DNA from: Sphingomonadales bacterium UBA1936
Lineage (GTDB): Bacteria; Pseudomonadota; Alphaproteobacteria; Sphingomonadales; Sphingomonadaceae
Assembly (NCBI GenBank): GCA_002336985.1
Contig: DDFE01000166.1
Location: 6,422-22,132, forward strand
DNA length: 15,711 bases
Reading direction: 5' to 3'
Positions 1 to 7,104 of the stretch are shown here, in pieces; position 1 is the stretch's first letter; each line of letters starts with the position of its first letter. Both the position numbers and the translations under genes were made by a program. The notes below the pieces were generated by a model. The model saw nothing but the letters and a program-made list of their open reading frames with translations, did not search any database and had not been told where the DNA came from.

Positions 1-416
1 GTCGATGCGACGAGGCGCGCCGACACGATCGTATCCGCCTGGTTTTCGACGAGTTTCGCAAGCTTCTGCAGGCGGGCGTTCTCGCGGGCCATGGCTTGCG
101 CCTCGACCAGCTTGGTCCGTGCGGCGCGTAGTTCGGCTTCCATCGCGCGGTTCTTGGAACCCGCCTCGATGTAGGCGCCGATGCCGCTGAGCCCGGATCC
201 CGCCGTATCCGTGGCGGTTCGCGCTGCGCCCGAAATGGGTGATGTCAGATCTGCAAAGAATCCCTGGATCGCCGCATGACCCTCTGGGTCGAACCGCGCC
301 GTGATCGCCAGCAAAAGGCCGAGAAGAATGCCGACGATTGCGATCACATAGGTCGCGAACAGGCCGTATTGCGCACGCCGTGAAAAGCCGGAGCGCCGGT
401 TTTTTGGCGGCGCCAT
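1..416 (-). CDS. mreC: Rod shape-determining protein MreC, N-terminal part (cut by window edge)
   Basis: MreC is an inner-membrane protein with a periplasmic domain that links cytoplasmic MreB filaments to the elongation-phase peptidoglycan machinery. The 138 visible codons show a basic cytoplasmic N-terminus (residues 1-16), one membrane segment at about 19-39 (GLFATYVIAIVGILLGLLLA), and an Ala/Glu/Arg-rich stretch at about 85-125 with coiled-coil character (around EAELRAARTKLVEAQAMARE). The segment ENQADTIVSARLVAS at the edge matches the start of the conserved periplasmic domain. The C-terminal half lies outside the window. The gene follows mreB after 17 nt, the usual mreBC order, so it is probably co-transcribed with it. 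The ATG at 416 is the only start that gives the normal basic-then-membrane arrangement. Identification rests on topology, the conserved segment and the mreB neighbour. Confidence 0.93.
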   Translation of the reverse strand, partial: MAPPKNRRSGFSRRAQYGLFATYVIAIVGILLGLLLAITARFDPEGHAAIQGFFADLTSPISGAARTATDTAGSGLSGIGAYIEAGSKNRAMEAELRAARTKLVEAQAMARENARLQKLAKLVENQADTIVSARLVAS

Positions 417-433
417 GAGGGGCCCTTACCTCG

Positions 434-1486
434 TCAAGCGGTCTGGAGGACGCCGCGGAACATCGGGTCTTCCAGAGCGCGGCCCGTACCGAGGGCGACG
501 CAGGTCAGCGGATCGTCCGCCACCGTGACCGGCAGGCCGGTTTCATCGCGCAGCACTTCGTCGAGGCCGGTGAGCAATGCGCCACCGCCGGTCAGGACGA
601 TGCCTTGATCGACGATGTCTGCGGCCAGTTCGGGTGCGGTGTTTTCGAGTGCGATCCGAACGCCCTCGACGATGCTGCCGACAGGCTCGCTCAGCGCTTC
701 GGCGATCTGGCCCTGGTTGATCGTGATTTCCTTGGGCACGCCGTTGACCAGATCGCGGCCCTTGACGTGGATGGTGAGGCCGACACCGTCGAGCGGGGGC
801 TTTGCAACGCCGACTTCCTGTTTGATCCGTTCGGCCGTACCTTCGCCGATCAGCAGGTTATGGTTGCGGCGAACGTAACTGACGATCGCTTCGTCCATCT
901 TGTCGCCGCCGACGCGCACCGAAGTCGAATAGGCGACACCGCGCAGCGAGAGCACCGCGACTTCCGTCGTGCCGCCGCCGATGTCGACGACCATCGATCC
1001 GATCGGTTCGGTGACGGGCATGTCGGCACCGATCGCGGCGGCCATCGGTTCCTCGATCAAATAGACCTGGCTCGCGCCCGCGTTCGATGCGGCGTCGCGG
1101 ATCGCGCGGCGTTCGACCGAGGTCGATCCCGACGGCACGCAGATCACGATTTCCGGGAAGCGCCACGCTCGCATCTTGCCGCCATGCACCTTGTGGATGA
1201 AGTGCTTGATCATCTGCTCGGCAACGTCGATGTCGGCGATGACGCCATCGCGCAGGGGGCGGATCGCCTCGATGCTGCCGGGGGTCTTGCCCATCATCAG
1301 CTTGGCGTCGTCACCGACCGCCTTCACCTTTTTCACGCCGTTGAGCGTCTCGATCGCGACCACCGAAGGTTCGTTGAGCACGATGCCGCGCCCGCGCAAG
1401 TAGACCACCGTATTCGCGGTGCCGAGGTCGATCGCCATGTCATGCGACATGAACTTGAAGAAACGGGTGAACGGGTTGGCGGCCAT
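434..1486 (-). CDS. mreB: Rod shape-determining protein MreB (bacterial actin)
   Basis: MreB is an actin-like ATPase whose membrane-bound filaments direct lateral cell-wall synthesis in rod-shaped cells. The product has 350 residues, normal for the family. Visible actin-fold nucleotide motifs are the phosphate-1 loop IDLGTANTVVY (about 19-29), the phosphate-2 loop VVDIGGGTTEVAVLS (about 166-180) and the adenosine motif GIVLTGGGALLTGL near the C-terminus. The conserved NEPSVVAI and IEEPMAAAIGA segments are also present. The N-terminal NPFTRFFKFMSHD stretch is hydrophobic and basic and could be the membrane-binding segment (inference). It heads the mreBC operon and diverges from mutL across 122 nt, which must hold its promoter. 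The start at 1486 gives an N-terminus of normal length. Confidence 0.98.
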   Translation of the reverse strand: MAANPFTRFFKFMSHDMAIDLGTANTVVYLRGRGIVLNEPSVVAIETLNGVKKVKAVGDDAKLMMGKTPGSIEAIRPLRDGVIADIDVAEQMIKHFIHKVHGGKMRAWRFPEIVICVPSGSTSVERRAIRDAASNAGASQVYLIEEPMAAAIGADMPVTEPIGSMVVDIGGGTTEVAVLSLRGVAYSTSVRVGGDKMDEAIVSYVRRNHNLLIGEGTAERIKQEVGVAKPPLDGVGLTIHVKGRDLVNGVPKEITINQGQIAEALSEPVGSIVEGVRIALENTAPELAADIVDQGIVLTGGGALLTGLDEVLRDETGLPVTVADDPLTCVALGTGRALEDPMFRGVLQTA

Positions 1487-1608
1487 GTCTGTGCTGGACT
1501 CTCAATACCTGTTGGCGCGCCCGGCAAACGGAAACGGAAATCTCGGGTGAGAAAAACCGCGCCGGGCCGGGGTCGCGGGATGGCTGCGCTTGGTCTAGGG
1601 GGTGGTTA
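1487..1608. promoter_or_regulatory. Divergent mreB/mutL intergenic region
   Basis: These 122 nt separate the divergent mreB and mutL start codons and must carry promoters for both directions. I see no convincing -35/-10 pair on either strand. A GGCGCGCC palindrome lies near 1513-1521, and GGAAACGGAAA-like repeats lie near 1529-1541. A G-rich ribosome-binding stretch (GGGGGTGG) sits just before the mutL ATG at 1609. Confidence 0.4.
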
Positions 1609-3378
1609 ATGTCAATACGCCGACTACCGCCGCATCTCGTCAATCGTATCGCCGCCGGAGAGGTGGTGGAGCGGCCGGCATCGGCGCTGAAAGAACTGGT
1701 CGAAAACGCGATCGATGCCGGTTCTTCGCGTATTTCCATAGTGTTACGCGGTGGCGGTATCGACGGGATCGAGGTTGCCGACGACGGTTGCGGCATGAGT
1801 CGTGACGAGATTGCGCTGGCGCTCGAACGGCACGCGACGTCGAAACTGCCTGACGATGCCATCGAAAACGTCGCGACGATGGGATTTCGCGGCGAGGCGT
1901 TGCCCTCGATCGCGAGCGTCGCGCGGCTGACGATCGAGAGTCGCGTCGCGGGCGGGGAGGGGTGGTCGCGCACCGTCGACAATGGCGCGGTCGCAGCCGA
2001 TGGTCCTGCAGCGCTGCCGCCCGGTACGCGGGTCAGGGTCGACGATCTGTTCGCGCACGTACCCGCTCGTCGGAAATTCCTGCGTTCGGCGCGGAGCGAA
2101 TATGCGGCGAGCCTCGATGTCGTGAAGCGGTTGGCGATGGCGCGGCCGGACATCGCTTTCACGCTGGATCATGATGGACGGCGGGTTCTGTCGGTTCAGG
2201 CCGAAGACCGGCCGTCGCGAGTTGCGGCGCTGACCGACCGGCAACTGGCCGCCAATAGTGTCGCGATCGATGCCGTGCGCGAAGGCGTGGTGCTAGGCGG
2301 CGTCGCAGGGCTACCGACATTCAATCGCGGCATTGCCGACCACCAGTATCTCTTCGTCAACGGCCGGCCGGTGAAAGACCGGCTGCTCGTGGGCGCGGTA
2401 CGCGGAGCCTATGCCGAGATGCTGGCGCGTGACCGGCATGCGGTGGTGGCGCTCTTTCTCGATGTGCCGCCGAGCGAGGTGGATGTGAACGTGCATCCGG
2501 CAAAGACCGAAGTGCGCTTTCGCGACCCGGCGATGGTGCGGGGATTGATCGTCGGCGGGTTGCGTGCGGCGCTTGATAGCGCGGGGCATCGTAGCCAGCC
2601 GAGGCCGAGTGCTGCGGCGCTCGGGTTGTGGACAACAGAAATCAGTCATTCCCGCGTAAGCGGGAATCCAGCTTCCTTCTTTGCACCGCCAAGGCAGGAA
2701 AGCTGGCCTCCCGCTTTCGCGGGGGTGGCGGAAGAGAGGGCAACTTTCGAAGCCACCCCTTTTGCACGCGCCGAAGCCGCGACCGCCCCGGCTAACAGCT
2801 TCCCCATGGGGGTCGCCCGTGGTCAGGTGGCAGCGACGTACATCATCGCCGAAGCCGAGGACGGTCTCGTCATCGTCGACCAGCATGCCGCGCATGAGCG
2901 CCTTGTTCTCGAACGCATGCGTCGCGCGACGGCGAGCGGCGTCGTCGCATCGCAGCCGCTGCTGCTCCCCGAGGTCGTAGAACTCGACGAACCCGCGTGC
3001 GACCGGCTGGAAGCAAGAATCCCTGAACTCGTGGAGTTCGGTCTCGAACTCGAACGCTTCGGCCCAGCCGCCATGCTCGTGCGAGGCGTGCCCGCCGCTC
3101 TCGGCACCAGCGACGTGACTGGCCTCGTCACCGATCTCGCCGACGAACTTGCGGCATTCGGTGAAGCGCTCAGTCTCAGGGAACGCCTCGACCATGTGGC
3201 CGCCACAATGGCGTGTCATGGATCGGTACGCGCGGGCCGGATATTATCGGTTGCGGAAATGAATGGGCTGTTGCGCGAAATGGAAGTGACGCCGCATTCG
3301 GGCCAGTGCAATCACGGGCGGCCGACCTGGATCAAGCTGGCCCATGGTGACATCGAAAAACTGTTCGGGAGAAAATGA
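1609..3378 (+). CDS. mutL: DNA mismatch repair protein MutL, endonuclease-motif type
   Basis: MutL couples mismatch recognition by MutS to strand removal. Length is 589 residues, normal for the family. The GHL ATPase domain fills the N-terminus: VNRIAAGEVVERP (11-23), ELVENAIDAG with catalytic E32 (29-38), DDGCGM (58-63) and MGFRGEALPSIASV (91-104). A linker (about 330-400) leads to the C-terminal dimerisation domain. That domain carries DQHAAHERLVLE (424-435), which fits the metal-binding endonuclease motif DQHA(X)2E(X)4E, and CNHGRP (567-572). E. coli MutL lacks this motif and relies on MutH, so the protein is likely the nicking type (inference). The linker contains an in-frame palindromic repeat at about residues 346-375. 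A purine-rich GGGGGTGG precedes the ATG. The stop overlaps the start of the next gene, indicating translational coupling. Confidence 0.97.
   Translation: MSIRRLPPHLVNRIAAGEVVERPASALKELVENAIDAGSSRISIVLRGGGIDGIEVADDGCGMSRDEIALALERHATSKLPDDAIENVATMGFRGEALPSIASVARLTIESRVAGGEGWSRTVDNGAVAADGPAALPPGTRVRVDDLFAHVPARRKFLRSARSEYAASLDVVKRLAMARPDIAFTLDHDGRRVLSVQAEDRPSRVAALTDRQLAANSVAIDAVREGVVLGGVAGLPTFNRGIADHQYLFVNGRPVKDRLLVGAVRGAYAEMLARDRHAVVALFLDVPPSEVDVNVHPAKTEVRFRDPAMVRGLIVGGLRAALDSAGHRSQPRPSAAALGLWTTEISHSRVSGNPASFFAPPRQESWPPAFAGVAEERATFEATPFARAEAATAPANSFPMGVARGQVAATYIIAEAEDGLVIVDQHAAHERLVLERMRRATASGVVASQPLLLPEVVELDEPACDRLEARIPELVEFGLELERFGPAAMLVRGVPAALGTSDVTGLVTDLADELAAFGEALSLRERLDHVAATMACHGSVRAGRILSVAEMNGLLREMEVTPHSGQCNHGRPTWIKLAHGDIEKLFGRK
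2646..2732. repeat. Palindromic repeat element inside mutL, read in frame
   Basis: Two imperfectly complementary arms of about 30 nt flank a spacer of about 20-25 nt; both contain an AAGCGGGA/CCAGCTT core or its complement. Each arm also folds alone: CCCGC-GTAA-GCGGG at 2651-2664, and CCCGC-TTTC-GCGGG at 2710-2723, which reads with a GAAA loop on the other strand. The mutL frame reads the left part as SHSRVSGNPASFF and the right part as SWPPAFAGV; the opposite strand reads SWIPAYAGMT. From memory these peptides recur as artefacts of a dispersed palindrome in sphingomonad and other alphaproteobacterial genomes; I could not search to confirm copy number. About 87 nt corresponds to 29 codons, so the frame is kept. 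Exact ends are uncertain. Confidence 0.8.
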
Positions 3379-3839
3379 TGCCGACGATTGCTGTGCTTGC
3401 CCTGATGACTGTGACGCCAGCGATGGCGCAGACCTGTCCAGTTCCTGCAGGCTGGGACAAGCCGGCCAAGCATCTTGCCGCACGCGTTCCCGACATGAAA
3501 TTCGCACTCGCGACGGGCACGACGACCCAGATCGAACTACGAGCGGCCAGTGACGTGAAATTCGCCGTCGCCGAACGCGAGCCGAAGCCGCGGACATCGG
3601 CGGGTCTCGCCGCGCTGGACGTGCCCAAGGCGGGCAAGCTCGACGTCATCCTGTCGAATGCGACTTTCGTGAACCTCGTCCGTGATGGGGCCATGCTGAA
3701 GTCGACTGGCCACAACGACCTTAAGAGCTGCACGGGTTTTCGCAAATCGGTCAGCTTCGATGTGACGCCGGGGCGTTACATCGTCCAGTTGAACAATGCT
3801 CCGGAGCGTACGGTCAAGATGGCGACCGTCCTGAACTAG
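3378..3839 (+). CDS. Small secreted protein of unknown function, coupled to mutL
   Basis: I do not recognise a functional family. The product (153-154 residues) starts with a signal peptide: a short hydrophobic stretch ending PAMA, with likely cleavage before QTCPVP. Two cysteines (C21 and C119, counting from the first ATG) could form a disulfide. The mature part is rich in short beta-prone segments (TTQIELRA, VKFAVAE, LDVILSNATFVNL, GRYIVQLN), suggesting a small periplasmic beta-sandwich (inference). There are two adjacent start codons, ATG ATG at 3375 and 3378. GGGAG at 3367-3371 is only 3 nt from the first but 6 nt from the second, so I prefer 3378. Either start overlaps the mutL stop. The stop codon shares a CTAG with the stop of the convergent gene. 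Confidence 0.8.
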   Translation: MPTIAVLALMTVTPAMAQTCPVPAGWDKPAKHLAARVPDMKFALATGTTTQIELRAASDVKFAVAEREPKPRTSAGLAALDVPKAGKLDVILSNATFVNLVRDGAMLKSTGHNDLKSCTGFRKSVSFDVTPGRYIVQLNNAPERTVKMATVLN

Positions 3840-4342
3840 CCGTTGTGCGCCTCGGCGGCGGCGACCAGCGTGTCTTCGCCGGGCGCCATCGCTTCCCACG
3901 GGAAAACGAACCAGCTCTGGTCCTGGTCGCGGTCGATGGTTTCAGCGCGATAATCGACGGTCTGGATCGAACGGATGTTGTCGATGAGTACCGCGACCCG
4001 CAGGTTCGCGATATCGCCACCCTCCGCAATCGCCTTGCGCAGATAGGCGATGGTTCGGCCTGAATCATTGATGTCGTCGACGATCAGGATGTGCGTGCCA
4101 TTTGCCGTTTGCCTCGCGATCTGTGCGAGCAATTCGTCGCCGAACGGCGCCACCTGTGTCGAGTGGTCGACCGACAGCAGCGGGATCGAGGTCGCATGAC
4201 TGAGGAACACCGCAGGGACGAGGCCGCCGCGCCCGATCCCCAGGATGAAATCTGGCCTCCACCCATTCGCACCGATCAGCTTTGCCAGCGCCCGGACCTG
4301 TCCGACGAAACGGTCGTGTTCGATGTAGCTGAGCGTCGTCAT
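3836..4342 (-). CDS. Purine phosphoribosyltransferase, hypoxanthine/xanthine-guanine type
   Basis: This is a 168-residue type I phosphoribosyltransferase. The PRPP-binding motif is ILIVDDINDSGRT at 85-97, with the acidic pair D89-D90. The pyrophosphate loop region ILGIGRGGLVPA is at 33-44. WFVFPWE at 144-150 resembles the C-terminal purine-binding region of the Hpt1-like group (COG2236 as I recall it). The predicted role is transfer of ribose-5-phosphate from PRPP to hypoxanthine, guanine or xanthine in purine salvage; which base is preferred cannot be read from sequence alone. The ATG overlaps the stop of the upstream deaminase gene by ATGA. That fits a pathway in which the deaminase supplies hypoxanthine and this enzyme converts it to IMP (inference). 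The 3' end shares CTAG with the convergent small secreted gene, leaving no room for a terminator between them. Confidence 0.85.
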   Translation of the reverse strand: MTTLSYIEHDRFVGQVRALAKLIGANGWRPDFILGIGRGGLVPAVFLSHATSIPLLSVDHSTQVAPFGDELLAQIARQTANGTHILIVDDINDSGRTIAYLRKAIAEGGDIANLRVAVLIDNIRSIQTVDYRAETIDRDQDQSWFVFPWEAMAPGEDTLVAAAEAHNG

Positions 4343-5346
4343 TGGCTGTCCATATAGGCGTCGATCTCGGCGAGATGCGCCGCGACCGTTTCAGGCGGCA
4401 GGAATGATCCGGTGAAACTGTTGCGCGCAAGCGTCGCGACCTGATCGCGCGTCAGCAAGGGCGCGACTGCGCGGTAGTTCGCATTCACGTAGCCGCCGAA
4501 ATAGGCGGGATCGTCCGAGTTGACCGTTGCGCGCAGGCCGAGGTCGAGCATGCGGCGGATCGGATGCGCAGCAAGATCGTCGACCACGCAGAGTTTGTGA
4601 TTGGAGAGAGGGCAGACGGTCAGCGTCATGGCAGAATCGCGTAGACGGTTTACCAACGCCGGATCTTCAAGCGACCGGTTGCCATGATCAAGCCGGTCGA
4701 TGTGCAACAGGTCGAGCGCTTCGGCGACATAGGCGGGCGGACCTTCTTCGCCGGCATGGGCCACGCGCTTGAGGCCCATGGCCGCCGCCGCCTCGAACAC
4801 ACGCTCGAATTTCGACGGCGGATGACCTACCTCGCTCGAATCCAACCCGACGCCGACGATCCGGTCCAGCCAGGGTTCGGCCGCCTTTAGCGTGGCGAAA
4901 GCATCATCCTCGTCGAGATGGCGCAGGAAACACAGGATCAACTTCGACGTCAGCCCATGCCGCGCTTCGGCTTCCGCCATGCCGGCCAGCAAACCATCGG
5001 CCACAACGCCGAACGGAATGCCGCGCGCCGTGTGCGTCTGAGGGTCGAAGAAGATTTCGGCGTGGCGGACGTTGTCGGCGGCAGCGCGGTCGAAATAGGC
5101 GAGCGCCAGGACGCGGAAGTCGTCCTCGGTGCGCAGCACATCGGCGCCCTGGTAATAGATGTCGAGGAAGTCCTGCAGCCGCGTGAAACTGTACGCCGCG
5201 CGGACGTCCTCGACACTGTCGAACGGGATGGCGACCTTGTTGCGTTTCGCCAGTGCGACCAGCATCTCGGGCTCCAGGCTGCCCTCGATATGCAGGTGCA
5301 ACTCCGTCTTGGGCAGCCCGTCGATAAACTGCCCCAGGTCAGTCAT
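4339..5346 (-). CDS. add: Adenosine deaminase-family enzyme, probably adenine deaminase
   Basis: This 335-residue zinc-dependent amidohydrolase deaminates a purine. Zinc ligands and catalytic residues are visible: HLH (H17, H19), HAGEE (H197, E200), RLDHG (H221) and NSDDP (D278). Several segments match the bacterial/fungal adenine deaminase group (type 2, such as Pseudomonas PA0148 as I recall it) better than true adenosine deaminases: GLDSSEVGHPPSKF, TVCPLSN.KLCV and NSDDPAYFGGY. Classical adenosine deaminases instead have NTDDP without the AYFGGY continuation. Adenine is therefore the likelier substrate (inference), although automatic annotation may say adenosine deaminase. The frame remains open upstream to 5931, but that part is the leuA gene in another frame. 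The ATG at 5346 overlaps the leuA stop by ATGA and places ELHLHIEG at the normal distance from the N-terminus. The downstream phosphoribosyltransferase gene is coupled in the same way. Confidence 0.93.
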   Translation of the reverse strand: MTDLGQFIDGLPKTELHLHIEGSLEPEMLVALAKRNKVAIPFDSVEDVRAAYSFTRLQDFLDIYYQGADVLRTEDDFRVLALAYFDRAAADNVRHAEIFFDPQTHTARGIPFGVVADGLLAGMAEAEARHGLTSKLILCFLRHLDEDDAFATLKAAEPWLDRIVGVGLDSSEVGHPPSKFERVFEAAAAMGLKRVAHAGEEGPPAYVAEALDLLHIDRLDHGNRSLEDPALVNRLRDSAMTLTVCPLSNHKLCVVDDLAAHPIRRMLDLGLRATVNSDDPAYFGGYVNANYRAVAPLLTRDQVATLARNSFTGSFLPPETVAAHLAEIDAYMDSQ

Positions 5347-6998
5347 GCGCTGGCGTTCGCCGCACCGAGCACTGCCCGCACACTCGCCGTCGCAACGTCC
5401 GCATCGATCCCGACCCCCCAGACCGTCTTGCCCGACGCGGTGCGGCATTCGACATAAGCCGCCGCCTGAGCATCGCTGGCATGCCCTAGAGTATGTTCGA
5501 CGTAATCGACGACGTCCAGCGCCACGCCCTGTTCGGCGAGCGCCGCGACGACAGACGAAATCAGGCCGTTGCCGCGCCCGCTGACCGACTGTTCGCGCCC
5601 GTCGATGACCAGCTTGCCCGCGAAGATGCGGTCGCCGTTGCTGCCGCGCGTCTCGTCGTAATCGCCGAGCGCGAAGCGGCCGTCGCCGAGGTACGCGCTT
5701 TCGAACGCACCCCAGATGTCTGCGGCGTTGAGCTCGCGGCTGGTTTCGTCGGCGAGTGCCTGGACGTGGCGGCTGAAGTCGGCCTGCATGCGCTTGGGCA
5801 GTTTCAGGCCCTTGTCCTGTTCCAGTACCCAGGCGACACCACCCTTGCCGGACTGCGAATTGACGCGGATCACCGCTTCGTAATCGCGGCCCAGGTCCTT
5901 GGGATCGATGGGGAGGTAGGGCACCTCCCACAGTTCGTCATTGCGTGCTTCCTGCGACGCGAAACCCTTCTTGATCGCGTCCTGATGGCTGCCTGAGAAC
6001 GCCGTGAACACCAACTCGCCGGCATAGGGCTGGCGAGGGTGGGTCGCGATATTGGTACAATATTCGACCGTCTTCACGACCTCGTCGATGTCGGAGAAGT
6101 CGAGACCGGGATCGATGCCTTGCGTGTACATGTTGAGCGCGACGGTCACGAGATCGACGTTCCCCGTGCGCTCGCCATTGCCCAGCAAACAGCCTTCGAC
6201 GCGGTCGGCACCAGCAAGTAATCCCAACTCGGTTGCGGCAACGCCGGTGCCACGGTCGTTATGGGTATGGAGCGAAATGACGACCGCGTCGCGGTTCGGG
6301 ATATTCCGCGCGAACCATTCGATCTGGTCGGCATAGATATTTGGCGTCGCGCATTCGACGGTCGCGGGCAGGTTGAAGATGATCGGCCGCTCGGGCGTGG
6401 GCAGCAATATGTCCATCACCGCTGCGCACACCTCGGTCGAGAATTCGATCTCGGCGGTCGAGAAGGTTTCCGGGCTATACTGGAAATGCCATTCGGTGTC
6501 CGGACGTTTGGCCGCCTCGTCGCGCAGCATCATCGCGGCGTCGACAGCGATCTGCTTGATCTGCGGCTTGTCCATGCCGAACACGATCTTGCGCCACGCC
6601 GGGCTGACGGCGTTGTAGACGTGGACGATCGCCTTGGGCGCGCCTTCCAGGCTTGAGAAAGTCGTCTCGATCAGGTCGCGGCGTGCCTGGGTCAACACCT
6701 GGACGATCACGTCGTCGGGAATGCGGTCGTTCTTCACCAGCCCCGAGATGAAATCGAACTCGGTCGCGCCGGCACTGGGGAAGCCGACCTCGATCTCCTT
6801 GATGCCGATCTTCACGAGCAGGTCGAAGAAGCGCTGCTTCTTCTCGCTGTCCATCGGGTCGATCAGCGCCTGGTTTCCGTCGCGCATGTCGGTCGACAGC
6901 CAGCGTGGGGCATGGGTGATCGTCCGCGACGGCCATTGGCGGTTCGGCAGGTCGATCTGGGGAAACGGTCGGTATTTTACGGAAGGATCGCGCAGCAT
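5343..6998 (-). CDS. leuA: 2-isopropylmalate synthase, long (type 2) form
   Basis: LeuA condenses 2-ketoisovalerate with acetyl-CoA, the committed step of leucine synthesis. The 551 residues and the N-terminus (YRPFPQIDLPNRQWP) match the long group typified by the mycobacterial enzyme. Catalytic and metal residues are in the TIM barrel: TDMRDGNQAL (36-45, catalytic R39 and metal-binding D40) and SLHTHNDRGTG (242-252, metal ligands H244 and H246). SGSHQDAI (335-342) belongs to the linker. The last 110 or so residues form the allosteric leucine-sensing domain, ending around VVDYVEHTLGHASDAQAAAYVE. The enzyme should be inhibited by leucine (family knowledge). A folded leader with a candidate leucine-rich peptide lies upstream. 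The stop overlaps the start of the deaminase gene, so purine salvage genes ride on the leuA transcript. Only a weak Shine-Dalgarno sequence is visible before the ATG at 6998. Confidence 0.98.
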   Translation of the reverse strand: MLRDPSVKYRPFPQIDLPNRQWPSRTITHAPRWLSTDMRDGNQALIDPMDSEKKQRFFDLLVKIGIKEIEVGFPSAGATEFDFISGLVKNDRIPDDVIVQVLTQARRDLIETTFSSLEGAPKAIVHVYNAVSPAWRKIVFGMDKPQIKQIAVDAAMMLRDEAAKRPDTEWHFQYSPETFSTAEIEFSTEVCAAVMDILLPTPERPIIFNLPATVECATPNIYADQIEWFARNIPNRDAVVISLHTHNDRGTGVAATELGLLAGADRVEGCLLGNGERTGNVDLVTVALNMYTQGIDPGLDFSDIDEVVKTVEYCTNIATHPRQPYAGELVFTAFSGSHQDAIKKGFASQEARNDELWEVPYLPIDPKDLGRDYEAVIRVNSQSGKGGVAWVLEQDKGLKLPKRMQADFSRHVQALADETSRELNAADIWGAFESAYLGDGRFALGDYDETRGSNGDRIFAGKLVIDGREQSVSGRGNGLISSVVAALAEQGVALDVVDYVEHTLGHASDAQAAAYVECRTASGKTVWGVGIDADVATASVRAVLGAANASA

Positions 6999-7012
6999 GT
7001 GTTCGCACTCGT

Positions 7013-7104
7013 TGCTTCGAGGGGTGTTCGGAAATGTCCCTTAGGCAGCGTGTGCGCTTGCGCGCACGTCGTCGGTCGCGCCTAAGGGCGCGTAAGTCGA
7101 AGCA
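7013..7104 (-). promoter_or_regulatory. Candidate leuA leader regulatory fold (three nested stems)
   Basis: Three nested perfect inverted repeats lie between the candidate leader peptide and leuA. The outer 8-bp pair is TGCTTCGA/TCGAAGCA (7013-7020 with 7097-7104). The middle 9-bp pair is CCCTTAGGC/GCCTAAGGG (7038-7046 with 7080-7088). The inner 6-bp hairpin at 7052-7067 has a GCAA tetraloop in the minus-strand RNA. The upstream arm of the outer stem overlaps the leucine codons of the leader peptide, and the upstream arm of the middle stem contains its stop codon. The downstream arm of the outer stem is 14 nt before the leuA ATG. No U-run follows any stem, so a translational switch fits better than a classical terminator (inference). 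Confidence 0.5.

Noticed and set aside
605..1609. 334-codon open frame on the plus strand opposite mreB
   Set aside because: It is antisense to mreB, shows shadow-type composition and no motifs.
2311..3219. 302-codon minus-strand frame opposite mutL containing SWIPAYAGMT
   Set aside because: It is antisense to mutL; the peptide is a translation of the palindromic repeat, not evidence of a gene.
5347..5931. N-terminal extension of the deaminase reading frame
   Set aside because: The extension is leuA read in another frame and is Arg/Pro-rich; the ATG at 5346 gives the family-standard N-terminus and an ATGA overlap.
7013..7104. Intrinsic terminator before leuA
   Set aside because: The stems are good but no T-run follows any of them on the minus strand; a regulatory fold fits better.
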